Shown here: piece after piece, positions 1-8,511 of the stretch
Numbering within the stretch: position 1 is the stretch's first letter
Layout: the number at the start of each line of letters is the position of its first letter
NCBI RefSeq assembly: GCF_900218015.1
Contig: NZ_UFQQ01000003.1
Location: forward strand, 1 to 64,000
Origin: Rhodopseudomonas pentothenatexigens
GTDB taxonomy: Bacteria > Pseudomonadota > Alphaproteobacteria > Rhizobiales > Xanthobacteraceae
Direction: 5' to 3'
Length of the DNA stretch: 64,000 nt
Translations under genes and position numbers: made by a program
The notes under the pieces: model-generated
Seen by the model: the letters and a program-made list of their open reading frames with translations, nothing else
The model's database searches: none
Told to the model about the DNA's origin: nothing

Positions 1-49
1 AAGCCGATCCCAGCGCCAGCCTGAGACACCGGGCGCTGCGCCACTCGCC

Positions 50-80
50 AAAAATAAAACCCCGCCGAAAATCGACGGGG
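50..80. terminator. Rho-independent-type hairpin, stronger leftward
   Basis: The arms CCCCGCCGA and TCGACGGGG (60-80) form a 9-bp stem with one mismatch and an AAA loop. Read leftward, the hairpin is followed by a T-rich tract (complement of 51-59, TTTTATTTTT-like), so it suits the end of a leftward transcript such as mutM. Rightward it has only TTTG. A reading frame ending in TGA at 22-24 could be the tail of a rightward gene from outside the window, but that cannot be judged here. Confidence 0.6.
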
Positions 81-94
81 TTTGTCAGCGGTCT

Positions 95-118
95 GAGACC
101 TCCCCGAAGGGAGGTCTC
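95..118. repeat. Perfect 10-bp inverted repeat hairpin
   Basis: GAGACCTCCC (95-104) and GGGAGGTCTC (109-118) are perfect reverse complements around a CGAA loop. There is no clean T run on either side, so it is either a second element of the terminator at 50-80 or an unrelated hairpin. Confidence 0.55.
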
Positions 119-347
119 GTTTCGGTTTCCACTTCGGCCGTTTGGCCAATCTCGCTCACGCGTGGACCAAGATAACTTGGCGGGGAAGCGCTTTTTCAAC
201 CGATCTATCGCTTCGTGTAGATACAATACCGTACAAGATGCTTAGTTTCAATGACAACAGTTTCAAGTCTCGAATGGGCTCGATCCCTGCCAATACCTTG
301 ATCTGGCTAGATTATTCTCTGGTTGGAGCTTGTTCCGCAGATGCTGC
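119..347. other. Non-coding stretch with AT-richer composition
   Basis: No convincing gene is seen between the hairpins and the mutM stop. A rightward frame 142-357 would give 71 residues with no recognisable motif and would overlap the end of mutM. The stretch around 175-340 is visibly AT-richer than the genes around it, which could mean an untranslated tail, a degraded gene or a small RNA. Confidence 0.35.
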
Positions 348-1223
348 CTACTTCTGACACTTCGGGCACCAGAACGTCGACCGGCCGTTCTGCACGAAGC
401 GCTGCACCGTGCCGCCGCAGGTCGGGCACGGCTCGCCTTCGCGGTCGTAGACCTTGAACGAATGCTGGAAGTAACCGAGTTCGCCGCTGGTCTGGCGGTG
501 GTCGCGCAGCGACGAGCCGCCGGCCTTGATCGCTTCGCCGAGCACCTCGCGGATCGCCTCCGTCAGCCGCACCGCGCGGTCGGTCGGCTCGCTTTTCCGA
601 TTGGCCAGAGCCGAGGCTTTGCGCTTCGGCGACAGGTGCGCGCGAAACAGCGCTTCGCAGACATAGATGTTGCCGAGGCCCGCGACCACGCGCTGGTCGA
701 GCAGCGCCGCCTTGAGGCTGGTCTGCTTGCCGGCGCAGGACTTTGCCAGCAGGCTGGCGTCGAACGCGTTGCCGAGCGGCTCGGGGCCGAGGCCCTTCAG
801 ATGTGGCTCGATTTCGATCTCGCTGCGCGGAAACACCTTCATGAAGCCGAACCGGCGCGGATCGTTGAACACGATGCGGGCGCCGGACGCCATTTCGAAT
901 ACGACGTGGTCGTGGGTGCGGTCCTCGCTGCGCGGATAGTGAAACTCGCCCGGCGTGGTCTCGCCGTCGGCCTCGACCACCCGGAACGAGCCGGACATCC
1001 CGAGATGCATCAGCAGCACGTCGCCGCTCGACAGATCCGCCAAGAGATATTTGGCGCGCCGGCCGAGGCCGGTCACGGTCTGACCGGTGAGGCGGGCGAC
1101 GAAGTCCTTCTGCAGCGGAAACCGCAAGGTCTCCCGGTGTGCCACCGCGCGGTCGATCCGAAAGCCCTCCATCGCCGGCTGCAGCCCGCGGCGGACGGTC
1201 TCGACTTCGGGGAGTTCAGGCAT
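348..1223 (-). CDS. mutM: Formamidopyrimidine-DNA glycosylase (MutM/Fpg)
   Basis: Base-excision repair enzyme that removes 8-oxoguanine and formamidopyrimidines and nicks the abasic site. The 291-residue product starts [14 protein letters not shown], so after Met removal Pro-1 is the catalytic nucleophile; this fixes the start at 1223 and rules out a longer frame beginning at 1277. The C-terminus carries the zinc finger (CPTCGG, then FWCPKCQK) that ends the family. Length matches the usual 270-295 residues. The gene points away from ubiE, with about 270 bases between them. Downstream lie the hairpins at 50-118. Confidence 0.95.
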   Translation of the reverse strand: MPELPEVETVRRGLQPAMEGFRIDRAVAHRETLRFPLQKDFVARLTGQTVTGLGRRAKYLLADLSSGDVLLMHLGMSGSFRVVEADGETTPGEFHYPRSEDRTHDHVVFEMASGARIVFNDPRRFGFMKVFPRSEIEIEPHLKGLGPEPLGNAFDASLLAKSCAGKQTSLKAALLDQRVVAGLGNIYVCEALFRAHLSPKRKASALANRKSEPTDRAVRLTEAIREVLGEAIKAGGSSLRDHRQTSGELGYFQHSFKVYDREGEPCPTCGGTVQRFVQNGRSTFWCPKCQK

Positions 1224-1489
1224 GGAAAGCTCGTCGCTTGGCTCCCCCGTCACCCGAGAAGCGAAGCGACGACGCAAACCGAGGCCGCTCGGGCAGCCCG
1301 TGGATTGCTTCGCCGCGCGTGCAATGACGGGGAAGGCTTGATTCGTCGCGGAAATTCCCGCCCCTAAGCTAGGGCATTCAGGTGATAGCGCCTCCGGCCG
1401 TGGCGCGCTATATGGTCCGCCGCGGACCGCGTTTTCGTGTTTCGGGCGGTATTCGGCCCGAAAACCGTCCGCGCGCAGGAGTTGAAGGC

Positions 1490-2251
1490 ATGACTGAGCC
1501 GGGCGAGACCACGCATTTCGGCTATCGCGACGTTCCGCTGGACGAGAAGCAGACGCTGGTCAACGACGTGTTTCACAGCGTCGCCGGCCGCTACGACCTG
1601 ATGAACGATCTGATGTCGGGCGGCATGCACCGGTTGTGGAAGGACGTGATGATCACGACCCTCAACCCGCCGCGCGACGACACGCCGTTCCGGCTGCTCG
1701 ACGTCGCCGGCGGCACCGGCGACATCTCGTTCCGCGCTGCCAAAGCGTCGGGCGCCGGCTTCCACGCCACCGTCTGCGACATCAACACCGATATGCTCGA
1801 AGTCGGCCGCCAGCGTGCGGCCGAGCGCCATCTCGACGACAAGGTCGATTTCGTCGAGGGCAATGCCGAGAGCCTGCAATTCGACGACCGCAGCTTCGAT
1901 GCCTACACCATCGCTTTCGGAATCCGGAACGTGCCGCGGATCGATCTGGCGCTGAAGGAAGCCTATCGGGTGCTGAAGCCGGGCAGCCGCTTCCTGTGCC
2001 TGGAATTTTCGTCGGTCGACGTGCCGGGCCTGTCGAAGCTGTACGATTTGTTCTCGTTCAAGGTGATCCCGGAGATCGGCCGCGTCGTCACCGGCGATGC
2101 CGAGAGCTACCAGTATCTGGTCGAATCGATCCGCAAATTCCCCAAGCCGTATGATTTCGCCGAGATGATGCGTGACGCCGGCTTCGCGCGCGCCAACTGG
2201 CAGGTAATGAGCGGCGGCATCGTCGCGCTGCATTCGGGCTGGCGTTTGTGA
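1490..2251 (+). CDS. ubiE: Demethylmenaquinone/ubiquinone C-methyltransferase UbiE
   Basis: SAM-dependent C-methyltransferase of ubiquinone synthesis. The 253-residue protein has the family marker [16 protein letters not shown] near residues 35-50, a SAM-binding loop ([14 protein letters not shown]) and the later UbiE signature around [12 protein letters not shown]. The chosen ATG has AGGAG ten bases upstream; the frame is open back to 1382, but nothing upstream resembles the family. It overlaps ubiB by four bases (GTGA), so the two are translationally coupled and both serve quinone synthesis. Confidence 0.94.
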   Translation: MTEPGETTHFGYRDVPLDEKQTLVNDVFHSVAGRYDLMNDLMSGGMHRLWKDVMITTLNPPRDDTPFRLLDVAGGTGDISFRAAKASGAGFHATVCDINTDMLEVGRQRAAERHLDDKVDFVEGNAESLQFDDRSFDAYTIAFGIRNVPRIDLALKEAYRVLKPGSRFLCLEFSSVDVPGLSKLYDLFSFKVIPEIGRVVTGDAESYQYLVESIRKFPKPYDFAEMMRDAGFARANWQVMSGGIVALHSGWRL

Positions 2252-3825
2252 TCGCAGCACTCACTCATCTGGCGCGGCTCGGCCGCGCCGCCTTCGTGTT
2301 CGCGCGCGAGGGCGTGTTCGGCGTGGTCGATCCGGGTTTGATTCCGCCGGCCGGCCAGGTGCCGGTGCGGCTGGCGCGGCTGATCGAGCGAGGCGGCGCC
2401 AAGTCCGGGCCGCGGCTGTCGCGGGCGCTGACCCGCCTCGGCCCGGCCTATCTCAAGCTCGGACAATTCCTCGCCACCCGTCCCGACGTGGTCGGTGTGG
2501 CGATGGCGCGCGATCTGGAAAGCCTGCAGGACCGGCTGCCGCCGTTTTCGCAGGAGGAGGCCGAGCAGGCGATCGCCGCCTCGCTGGAACGCCCGGTTCG
2601 TGACGTGTTCGTCAGCCTCAGCGCGCCGGTCGCGGCCGCCTCGATCGCCCAGGTGCATCGCGGCGAGATCGAGGTCGACGGGGTGCGCAAGCAGGTCGCC
2701 GTCAAGGTGCTGAGGCCGAACGTGTCGGCGCGGTTCAGGCGCGATCTGTCCGACTTCTTCTATGTGGCCGAGAAGGCGGAAATCTATTCGGCCGAAGCGC
2801 GTCGGCTGCGGCTGGTCGAAGTCATCAACACCATGTCGCGCTCGGTCGCGATGGAGATGGACCTGCGGCTGGAGGCGGCCGCGGCGTCCGAGATGGCCGA
2901 GAACACCAAGGACGATCCGGACTTCCGCGTCCCCACCGTCGACTGGAATCGCACCACCCACAACGTGCTGACGATGGAGTGGATCGACGGCATCCCGCTC
3001 AACGATCACGCCCGCCTCCAGGCCGCAAATGTCGACACCGTCGAGCTCGGCCGCAAGGTGATCCAGAGCTTCCTGCGCCACGCGCTGCGCGACGGCTTCT
3101 TCCATGCCGACATGCATCCCGGCAATCTGTTCCTGGGCAGCGACGGGCGCCTGGTCGCGGTCGATTTCGGCATCATGGGGCGGTTGTTGCCGAACGAGCG
3201 GCGATTCCTCGCCGAAATCCTGCTCGGCTTCATCACCCGTAATTATCGCCGCGTCGCCGAGGTGCATTTCGAAGCCGGCTACGTGCCGCCGCATCACTCG
3301 GTGGAGAATTTCGCGCAAGCGATCCGTGCGATCGGCGAGCCGATCCACAATCGCACGGCCGAAGAAATCTCGATGGCCAAGCTGCTGACGCTGCTGCTCG
3401 AGGTCACCGGCCTGTTCGACATGCGGACCCGGCCGGAGCTGATTCTGCTGCAGAAGACCATGGTGGTGGTCGAAGGCGTGGCGCGGAGCTTCGATCCCAA
3501 GCTCGACATCTGGAAGGTCGCCGATCCGGTTGTGCGCGAGTGGATTCAGCGCAACCTCGGCCCGATCGGCAAGGTCGAAGGCGCGCTGGCCGGCGCCGGC
3601 GAACTCGGCCATACGCTGAGCGGCTTGCCGACCATCGTGTCGCGCGCCGTCACCGTGCTGAACCAGCTCGAGGTCATGACCAAGGACGGGCTGGTGCTGG
3701 CGCCGGAGACCATCGCCGCGATCGGCCGCACCGAGCGCGGCCGCACCCGGGGCCGGACGGTGGCGCTGTGGGTCATCGCCGCCACCTTCATCGGGGTGCT
3801 GATCGCGCTGTCGCGGATGATTTGA
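2248..3825 (+). CDS. ubiB: Ubiquinone biosynthesis kinase-like protein UbiB
   Basis: ABC1/ADCK (UbiB) family atypical kinase-like ATPase required for ubiquinone synthesis at the inner membrane. The 525-residue product has the N-terminal KxGQ-type motif ([13 protein letters not shown], about residue 68), an A-rich loop with [11 protein letters not shown], the catalytic-loop region [12 protein letters not shown] and the metal-binding VDFGIMGRL. The C-terminus holds hydrophobic segments ending in [17 protein letters not shown]. It starts at a GTG overlapping the ubiE stop. Length matches the family. Confidence 0.94.
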   Translation: MIAALTHLARLGRAAFVFAREGVFGVVDPGLIPPAGQVPVRLARLIERGGAKSGPRLSRALTRLGPAYLKLGQFLATRPDVVGVAMARDLESLQDRLPPFSQEEAEQAIAASLERPVRDVFVSLSAPVAAASIAQVHRGEIEVDGVRKQVAVKVLRPNVSARFRRDLSDFFYVAEKAEIYSAEARRLRLVEVINTMSRSVAMEMDLRLEAAAASEMAENTKDDPDFRVPTVDWNRTTHNVLTMEWIDGIPLNDHARLQAANVDTVELGRKVIQSFLRHALRDGFFHADMHPGNLFLGSDGRLVAVDFGIMGRLLPNERRFLAEILLGFITRNYRRVAEVHFEAGYVPPHHSVENFAQAIRAIGEPIHNRTAEEISMAKLLTLLLEVTGLFDMRTRPELILLQKTMVVVEGVARSFDPKLDIWKVADPVVREWIQRNLGPIGKVEGALAGAGELGHTLSGLPTIVSRAVTVLNQLEVMTKDGLVLAPETIAAIGRTERGRTRGRTVALWVIAATFIGVLIALSRMI

Positions 3826-3878
3826 CCGCATTGCATTCATCTCTTGATTGCAGTGCACGCGTCGAATAGCCTTCCCGC

Positions 3879-5324
3879 ATGGCCAATCTGACGATCCGCA
3901 AGCTCGACGACGTGCTCAAGGCCGAACTCCGCCAGCGCGCGGCCGCCAATGGCCGCTCGATGGAGGACGAGGTTCGGGTGATCCTGCGCGACGCCTGCCA
4001 CAAGCGGCTCGGCTTCGCGGAGTCTTCCTCAGCCGGCCCTGCTCTTCCGTCAGCCCCTGCGCCCGACGATCCGCCGGACGGCGCGCGTCCCCAGCCGCAG
4101 CCGGGTGGCGTGCGGGTGACGCTGATCGTCGGCGGTGGCATCGCGGCCTACAAGGCAATGGACCTGATCCGTCGGCTGAAGGAGCGCGGCGCCGACGTCC
4201 GCGTGGTGCTGACCAAGGCGGCCCAGCAGTTCGTCACCCCGCTGACCGCCAGCGCGCTGTCGCATCAGCGCTGCTACACCGATCTGTTCGATCCTGCGAG
4301 CGAGTTCGATGCCGGACACATCCGTCTGGCGCGCGACTGCGACCTGATCGTCGTCGCGCCGGCGACCGCCGACCTGATGGCCAAGATCGCCGGCGGTCAT
4401 GCCGATGACCTTGCCACCGCGATCCTGCTCGCTACCAATCGCCAGATCCTGCTGGCCCCAGCAATGAATCCGCTGATGTGGAACAACGCCGCGACCCGGC
4501 GCAACGTCGCTCAGCTCAAGCAGGACGGCGTCGCGATGGTCGGCCCCAATGCCGGCGAGATGGCCGAACGCGGCGAGGCGGGCGTCGGACGGATGGCGGA
4601 GCCGATCGAGATCGCGGCTGCGGCCGAAGCGCTGTGGCGGCCGCAGCCGCCGAAGCCGCTGCTCGGCAAGCGGGTGCTGATCACCGCGGGCCCGACCCAC
4701 GAGCCGATCGATCCGGTGCGCTACATCGCCAATCGTTCGTCCGGTAAACAGGGCTACGCGATAGCGGCCGCGGCCGCCGCCGCCGGCGCCGAGGTGGTGC
4801 TGATTTCCGGTCCGGTCGAACTGCGGGCGCCGGCGGGCGTCGATCTCACCCGCGTGGAGTCGGCGCGCGAGATGCTTGCTGCGGTGCAATCCGCATTGCC
4901 GGCGGATGTGGCGATTTTCGCTGCCGCGGTGGCGGACTGGCGGGTTGCTGCCGAAGGCGAGCAGAAGCTGAAGAAGGGTGCCGGCGGGCCGCCGCCGCTG
5001 CAGCTCACCGAGAATCCCGACATTCTGGCGACGATCTCGAAGCTGACCGAAGGCCGGCCGCCGCTGGTGGTCGGGTTTGCGGCCGAGACTGAAAACCTGA
5101 TCGACAACGCCAACGCCAAGCTCGCGCGCAAGGGTTGCGACTGGATCGTCGCCAACGACGTGTCTCCGGCCACCGGCGTGATGGGCGGCGACCGCAACAC
5201 CGTGCATCTGTTGATGCGCCACGGCGAGGCCACCGACCTCGAATCGTGGCCGCTGATGACCAAGGACGAAGTCGCGACCGCGCTCGTGGCGCGGATCGCC
5301 CAAGCAATGGCAGTTCCCGCATGA
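3879..5324 (+). CDS. coaBC: CoaBC with an N-terminal FitA-like ribbon-helix-helix domain
   Basis: Bifunctional phosphopantothenate-cysteine ligase/phosphopantothenoylcysteine decarboxylase of CoA synthesis. The 481-residue protein is about 75 longer than E. coli CoaBC. Residues 3-40 (NLTIRKLDD...[15 protein letters not shown]) read as a FitA/Arc-type ribbon-helix-helix DNA-binding domain, followed by a Pro/Ala linker (about 48-76). The flavin decarboxylase follows, with active-site His147 in [10 protein letters not shown] and PAMNPLMW at 194-201. The CoaB ligase begins near 262 ([39 protein letters not shown]). No PIN toxin gene is adjacent. The gene overlaps dut by ATGA. Confidence 0.93.
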   Translation: MANLTIRKLDDVLKAELRQRAAANGRSMEDEVRVILRDACHKRLGFAESSSAGPALPSAPAPDDPPDGARPQPQPGGVRVTLIVGGGIAAYKAMDLIRRLKERGADVRVVLTKAAQQFVTPLTASALSHQRCYTDLFDPASEFDAGHIRLARDCDLIVVAPATADLMAKIAGGHADDLATAILLATNRQILLAPAMNPLMWNNAATRRNVAQLKQDGVAMVGPNAGEMAERGEAGVGRMAEPIEIAAAAEALWRPQPPKPLLGKRVLITAGPTHEPIDPVRYIANRSSGKQGYAIAAAAAAAGAEVVLISGPVELRAPAGVDLTRVESAREMLAAVQSALPADVAIFAAAVADWRVAAEGEQKLKKGAGGPPPLQLTENPDILATISKLTEGRPPLVVGFAAETENLIDNANAKLARKGCDWIVANDVSPATGVMGGDRNTVHLLMRHGEATDLESWPLMTKDEVATALVARIAQAMAVPA

Positions 5325-5779
5325 CCCAAGTGATCACCGTCTTGATTCGCCACCTGCCGCACGGCGAAGGCTTGCCGCTGCCGGACTATCAGACCGCGCA
5401 TGCCGCCGGGCTCGACCTGGTCGCGGCGGTCCCGCAGGACGCGCCGCTGACGCTTCAGCCCGGCCGCTACGTGCTGGTGCCGACCGGGCTCACCATCGCG
5501 CTTCCGGAAAACTACGAGGCCCAGGTGCGTCCGCGTTCGGGGCTCGCCGCCAAGCACGGCGTCACCATATTGAACGCACCCGGCACGATCGACGCCGATT
5601 ATCGCGGCGAGATCGGAGTGCTGCTGATCAACCACGGCACCGAGCCGTTCAGCATCCGTCGCGGTGAACGCATCGCCCAAATGGTGATCGCGCCGGTCAG
5701 CCGCGCGCGGTTCGTGGCGGTCGATGCGCTGCCGGAAAGCGGCCGAGGCGCCGGCGGTTTCGGCTCGACAGGCCGCTGA
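5321..5779 (+). CDS. dut: dUTP pyrophosphatase
   Basis: Trimeric dUTPase that hydrolyses dUTP to dUMP, keeping uracil out of DNA and supplying thymidylate synthesis. The 152-residue product shows the five family motifs: AGLDL near the start, PRSGLA, the motif-3 loop [22 protein letters not shown], and the C-terminal [10 protein letters not shown]-loop-like arm. The ATG overlaps the coaBC stop (ATGA), the same arrangement as the coaBC-dut pair in many proteobacteria. The next gene is about 220 bases away, so the operon probably ends here. Confidence 0.95.
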   Translation: MTQVITVLIRHLPHGEGLPLPDYQTAHAAGLDLVAAVPQDAPLTLQPGRYVLVPTGLTIALPENYEAQVRPRSGLAAKHGVTILNAPGTIDADYRGEIGVLLINHGTEPFSIRRGERIAQMVIAPVSRARFVAVDALPESGRGAGGFGSTGR

Positions 5780-5810
5780 GTAGCGACCCGCATTGAGGTG
5801 ATACTTCCGC

Positions 5811-5950
5811 GACTCCACTAGATTTAGTGTCAAGCACGGTCGGAATCCGCGGCGGAAAATATAAACCGTCCGTTTACGAACGGTCGGGCCTCCGTTCACG
5901 GTCTGGACTCTTACCCCCCGAGTCGCGATGGCGATAATGTCCCGTGATTC
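5811..5950. promoter_or_regulatory. Cluster of five GANTC (CcrM) sites upstream of divL
   Basis: GANTC occurs at 5811, 5843, 5906, 5920 and 5946, five times in 140 bases between dut and the DivL-like gene; a hand estimate at about 65% GC expects less than one. GANTC is the target of the cell-cycle methylase CcrM in alphaproteobacteria, and methylation state there can tune transcription through GcrA. An imperfect inverted repeat (ACCGTCCGTT, TACG, AACGGTCGGG; 5864-5887) lies in the same stretch. Confidence 0.45.
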
Positions 5951-5997
5951 GGCTATGGCGCGGCTTGTGAGTTGCGCCGTGCGGTTTGGGGCAATCG

Positions 5998-8511
5998 ATG
6001 TCAGGCGTATTAGGGTCCATACGTCGGACCAGTCTGTCGTGCACCTGCCTGGTGCACGGTCTGGCTGGGACGGCCGTGATGGTCGCGTCGTCGCCGGCGC
6101 GAGCCGCCGACGATCAGCTGGCCGCCATCACCTCATCGCTGCTGCTCGATCTCAACCGCCACGAGATGATGACGCTGATCATCGCGCTCGCGGCGCTGGG
6201 CTTCTCGGTGATGTCGGCGATCGTTCTGGTGCGGACGCGGCAGCGCGCCAGCGCCCGCGAAGCCGGGCTGCGCGCCGATCTGCAGGGGCTGCAGGCGGAA
6301 TCCGACCGCTTCCAGGCGCTGCTGTTCGCCGAGCCCCAGGTGCTGATCTCCTGGGCCGCCGGCGACAGCCGGCCGCAGATCAGCGGCGACACCGCGCTGT
6401 TCCTGTCTTCGGAGGCTCAGAACCGTCAGCCGCAGCGCATTCTCGCGTTCGGCACTTGGCTGCCGCCCGAGCCGGCGCTGCAGATGGATCATGCGGTCGA
6501 TGCCCTGCTCGACAAGGGCGAGGGCTTTCTGCTGCAGCTCGTCACGTCGAGCGGGCGGTCGATCGAGGCGATGGGACGCGCCGTCGGCGGCCAGGCCGTC
6601 GTGCGCATCCGCGAACTGAGCGGCGTCCGGCGCGAACTCGCCGACATGACCCGGCGCTTCAAGGCGCTGCAGGACGAAACCGAGATGCTGCGCGGCTTCG
6701 CCACCGCCGCGCCGTGGCCGATCTGGACCCGGCGCACGGACGGAACGCTCAGCTTCGCCAACGCCGCCTATGCGCGCGCGACCGATGCCAGCGACGCGGC
6801 GGACGCGATCGGCCGCAATCTCGAATTGCTCGACAGTAGCGACCGCGCCGCTCTGGCCCGCTCGCTCGGCGACAGCGCCGAATTCACCGGTCGGTTGCCG
6901 ATCGTGGTCGGTGGCGAGCGCCGCTATTTCGACGTGCGGGCGCTCAAGGTGCCCGGCGGCAGCGCCGGTATCGCGGTCGATGCCACCGAAACCGCCGCGC
7001 TCGGCGCCGCGCTCGAGCGAATGGCGGATGCGCATCGGCGCACCCTCGATCAGCTTTCGTCCGGTGTGGCTGTGTTCGATGCCCAGCGCCGGCTGAAGTT
7101 CTACAACGATTCCTATCGCAAGCTGTGGGACCTCGACCGGATTTTCCTCGATAGCCATCCCGACGACTCCACTGTGCTCGACCGTCTGCGCGCCGAACGC
7201 AAGCTGCCGGAGGAGCGAGACTTCAAGGCGTGGAAGAACAAGCTGCACGAAGCCTATCGGGCGGTCGAGGCCGACAAGGACGTCTGGTACCTGCCGGACG
7301 GCCGCGCCGTCAGCATCGTCACCACGCCGAACCCGGAAGGCGGCGTCACCTATCTGTTCGATGACGTCACCGAAAGTCTCGACCTGAAGCGCCGGTACGG
7401 CGGCCTGATCGACGTCCAGCGCGAGACGCTCGACAACCTGTCGGAAGCGGTCGCGGTGTTCGGCTCCAACGGCTGCGCGCAGTTGTTCAACCCGCCGTTC
7501 GCGCGGATGTGGAACCTGTCGGCCGAGGCGATGCAGAGCCAGCCGCACATCGAGACGATCGAAGCGTGGTGCCGGCCGCTGTTCGACGAGGACGTGTTCT
7601 GGCAGGCGCTGCGCGGCGCCATCACCGGCATCGACGATCGGCGCCATGTCCTGCTCAAGCTGGAGCGCAAGGACGGCAGCGTGCTGGCCTGCAAGACCAT
7701 GCCGCTGCCCGACGGCGCCACCATGCTGACGTTCCAGGACATCACCGACACCGAGAATGTCGAGCGCGCGCTGCGCGAGCGCAACGAGGCGCTGGAGACG
7801 GCCGATCGTATCAAGATCGATTTCGTCCACCACGTCTCCTACGAGTTGCGCTCGCCGCTGACCACGATCATCGGCTTCGCGCACTTCCTCAGCGATTCGT
7901 CGACCGGGCCGCTCACCGACAAGCAGGCCGAGTACGTGAACTACATCACGACCTCGACCAACGCGCTGATGGCGATCATCAACAACATCCTGGATCTCGC
8001 CAGCATCGACGCTGGCGCGATGACCCTGAATCTTGGGCCGATCGACATCCGCAAGGCGATCGACGCGGCCGCCGAGGGAATCCAGGACCGGCTCGCACGG
8101 GACCAGATCGCGCTGCAGATCGACGTTGATCCGGGTATCGAGAGCTTCGTCGGTGACGAGCGGCGGGTGGTGCAGGTGCTCTACAATCTGCTCGCCAATG
8201 CGGTCGATTTCTCGCCGCAGCAGGGCACGGTGCGGCTCACGGTGCGCAGGGGCGAGAGCCGCGTGGCGTTCACCGTGACCGATGCCGGGCCCGGCATCGC
8301 TCCGGCCTTCAAGGAAAAGATGTTCGACCTGTTCGAGAGCGATCCGCAGGGTTCGCGCCATCGCGGCGCCGGGCTCGGCCTGTCGCTGGTCCGTTCGTTC
8401 GTCGAACTGCACGGCGGCAAGGTCCAGGTCGAATCGACGGTCGGCCGCGGCACCTCGGTGACCTGCGAGTTTCCGATCGAGCCGGCCGTCCAACGCCACG
8501 CCGCCGAATGA
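5998..8511 (+). CDS. divL: DivL-like PAS sensor kinase with Tyr in the H-box
   Basis: Membrane-anchored PAS histidine-kinase-like protein, 837 residues. It has an N-terminal hydrophobic segment, a second membrane helix (LIIALAALGFSVMSAIVLV), a coiled-coil-like linker and at least two PAS-like regions before the kinase core. The H-box reads HHVSYELRSPL, so Tyr615 occupies the position of the phosphoacceptor His. The ATP-binding part is intact: YNLLANAVDF (N), DAGPGI (G1), GAGLGLSL (G2). Caulobacter DivL, a cell-cycle regulator acting on CckA, has the same Tyr. The ATG at 5998 follows GGGG; an in-frame TTG lies at 5986. It overlaps the next gene by ATGA. Orthology is inferred. Confidence 0.8.
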   Translation: MSGVLGSIRRTSLSCTCLVHGLAGTAVMVASSPARAADDQLAAITSSLLLDLNRHEMMTLIIALAALGFSVMSAIVLVRTRQRASAREAGLRADLQGLQAESDRFQALLFAEPQVLISWAAGDSRPQISGDTALFLSSEAQNRQPQRILAFGTWLPPEPALQMDHAVDALLDKGEGFLLQLVTSSGRSIEAMGRAVGGQAVVRIRELSGVRRELADMTRRFKALQDETEMLRGFATAAPWPIWTRRTDGTLSFANAAYARATDASDAADAIGRNLELLDSSDRAALARSLGDSAEFTGRLPIVVGGERRYFDVRALKVPGGSAGIAVDATETAALGAALERMADAHRRTLDQLSSGVAVFDAQRRLKFYNDSYRKLWDLDRIFLDSHPDDSTVLDRLRAERKLPEERDFKAWKNKLHEAYRAVEADKDVWYLPDGRAVSIVTTPNPEGGVTYLFDDVTESLDLKRRYGGLIDVQRETLDNLSEAVAVFGSNGCAQLFNPPFARMWNLSAEAMQSQPHIETIEAWCRPLFDEDVFWQALRGAITGIDDRRHVLLKLERKDGSVLACKTMPLPDGATMLTFQDITDTENVERALRERNEALETADRIKIDFVHHVSYELRSPLTTIIGFAHFLSDSSTGPLTDKQAEYVNYITTSTNALMAIINNILDLASIDAGAMTLNLGPIDIRKAIDAAAEGIQDRLARDQIALQIDVDPGIESFVGDERRVVQVLYNLLANAVDFSPQQGTVRLTVRRGESRVAFTVTDAGPGIAPAFKEKMFDLFESDPQGSRHRGAGLGLSLVRSFVELHGGKVQVESTVGRGTSVTCEFPIEPAVQRHAAE

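Noticed and set aside
330-1367. Long rightward open frame across mutM
   Set aside because: It is antisense to a clear Fpg gene and its peptide is Arg/Ala-rich with no motif; typical shadow in high-GC DNA.
2107-3858. 583-residue leftward frame antisense to ubiB
   Set aside because: The opposite strand encodes a full UbiB with all motifs; the antisense peptide is His/Arg/Gln-rich and has no domain.
3879-4000. Independent fitA antitoxin gene with a missing toxin
   Set aside because: The frame continues without stop into CoaBC, and no PIN-domain gene is nearby; a fusion is the simpler reading.
7825-7836. His611/His612 as the real phosphoacceptor of the DivL-like kinase
   Set aside because: In register with the x-H-E-L-R-x-P-L motif the residue is Tyr615; the two His lie three and four residues earlier, where other kinases have variable residues.
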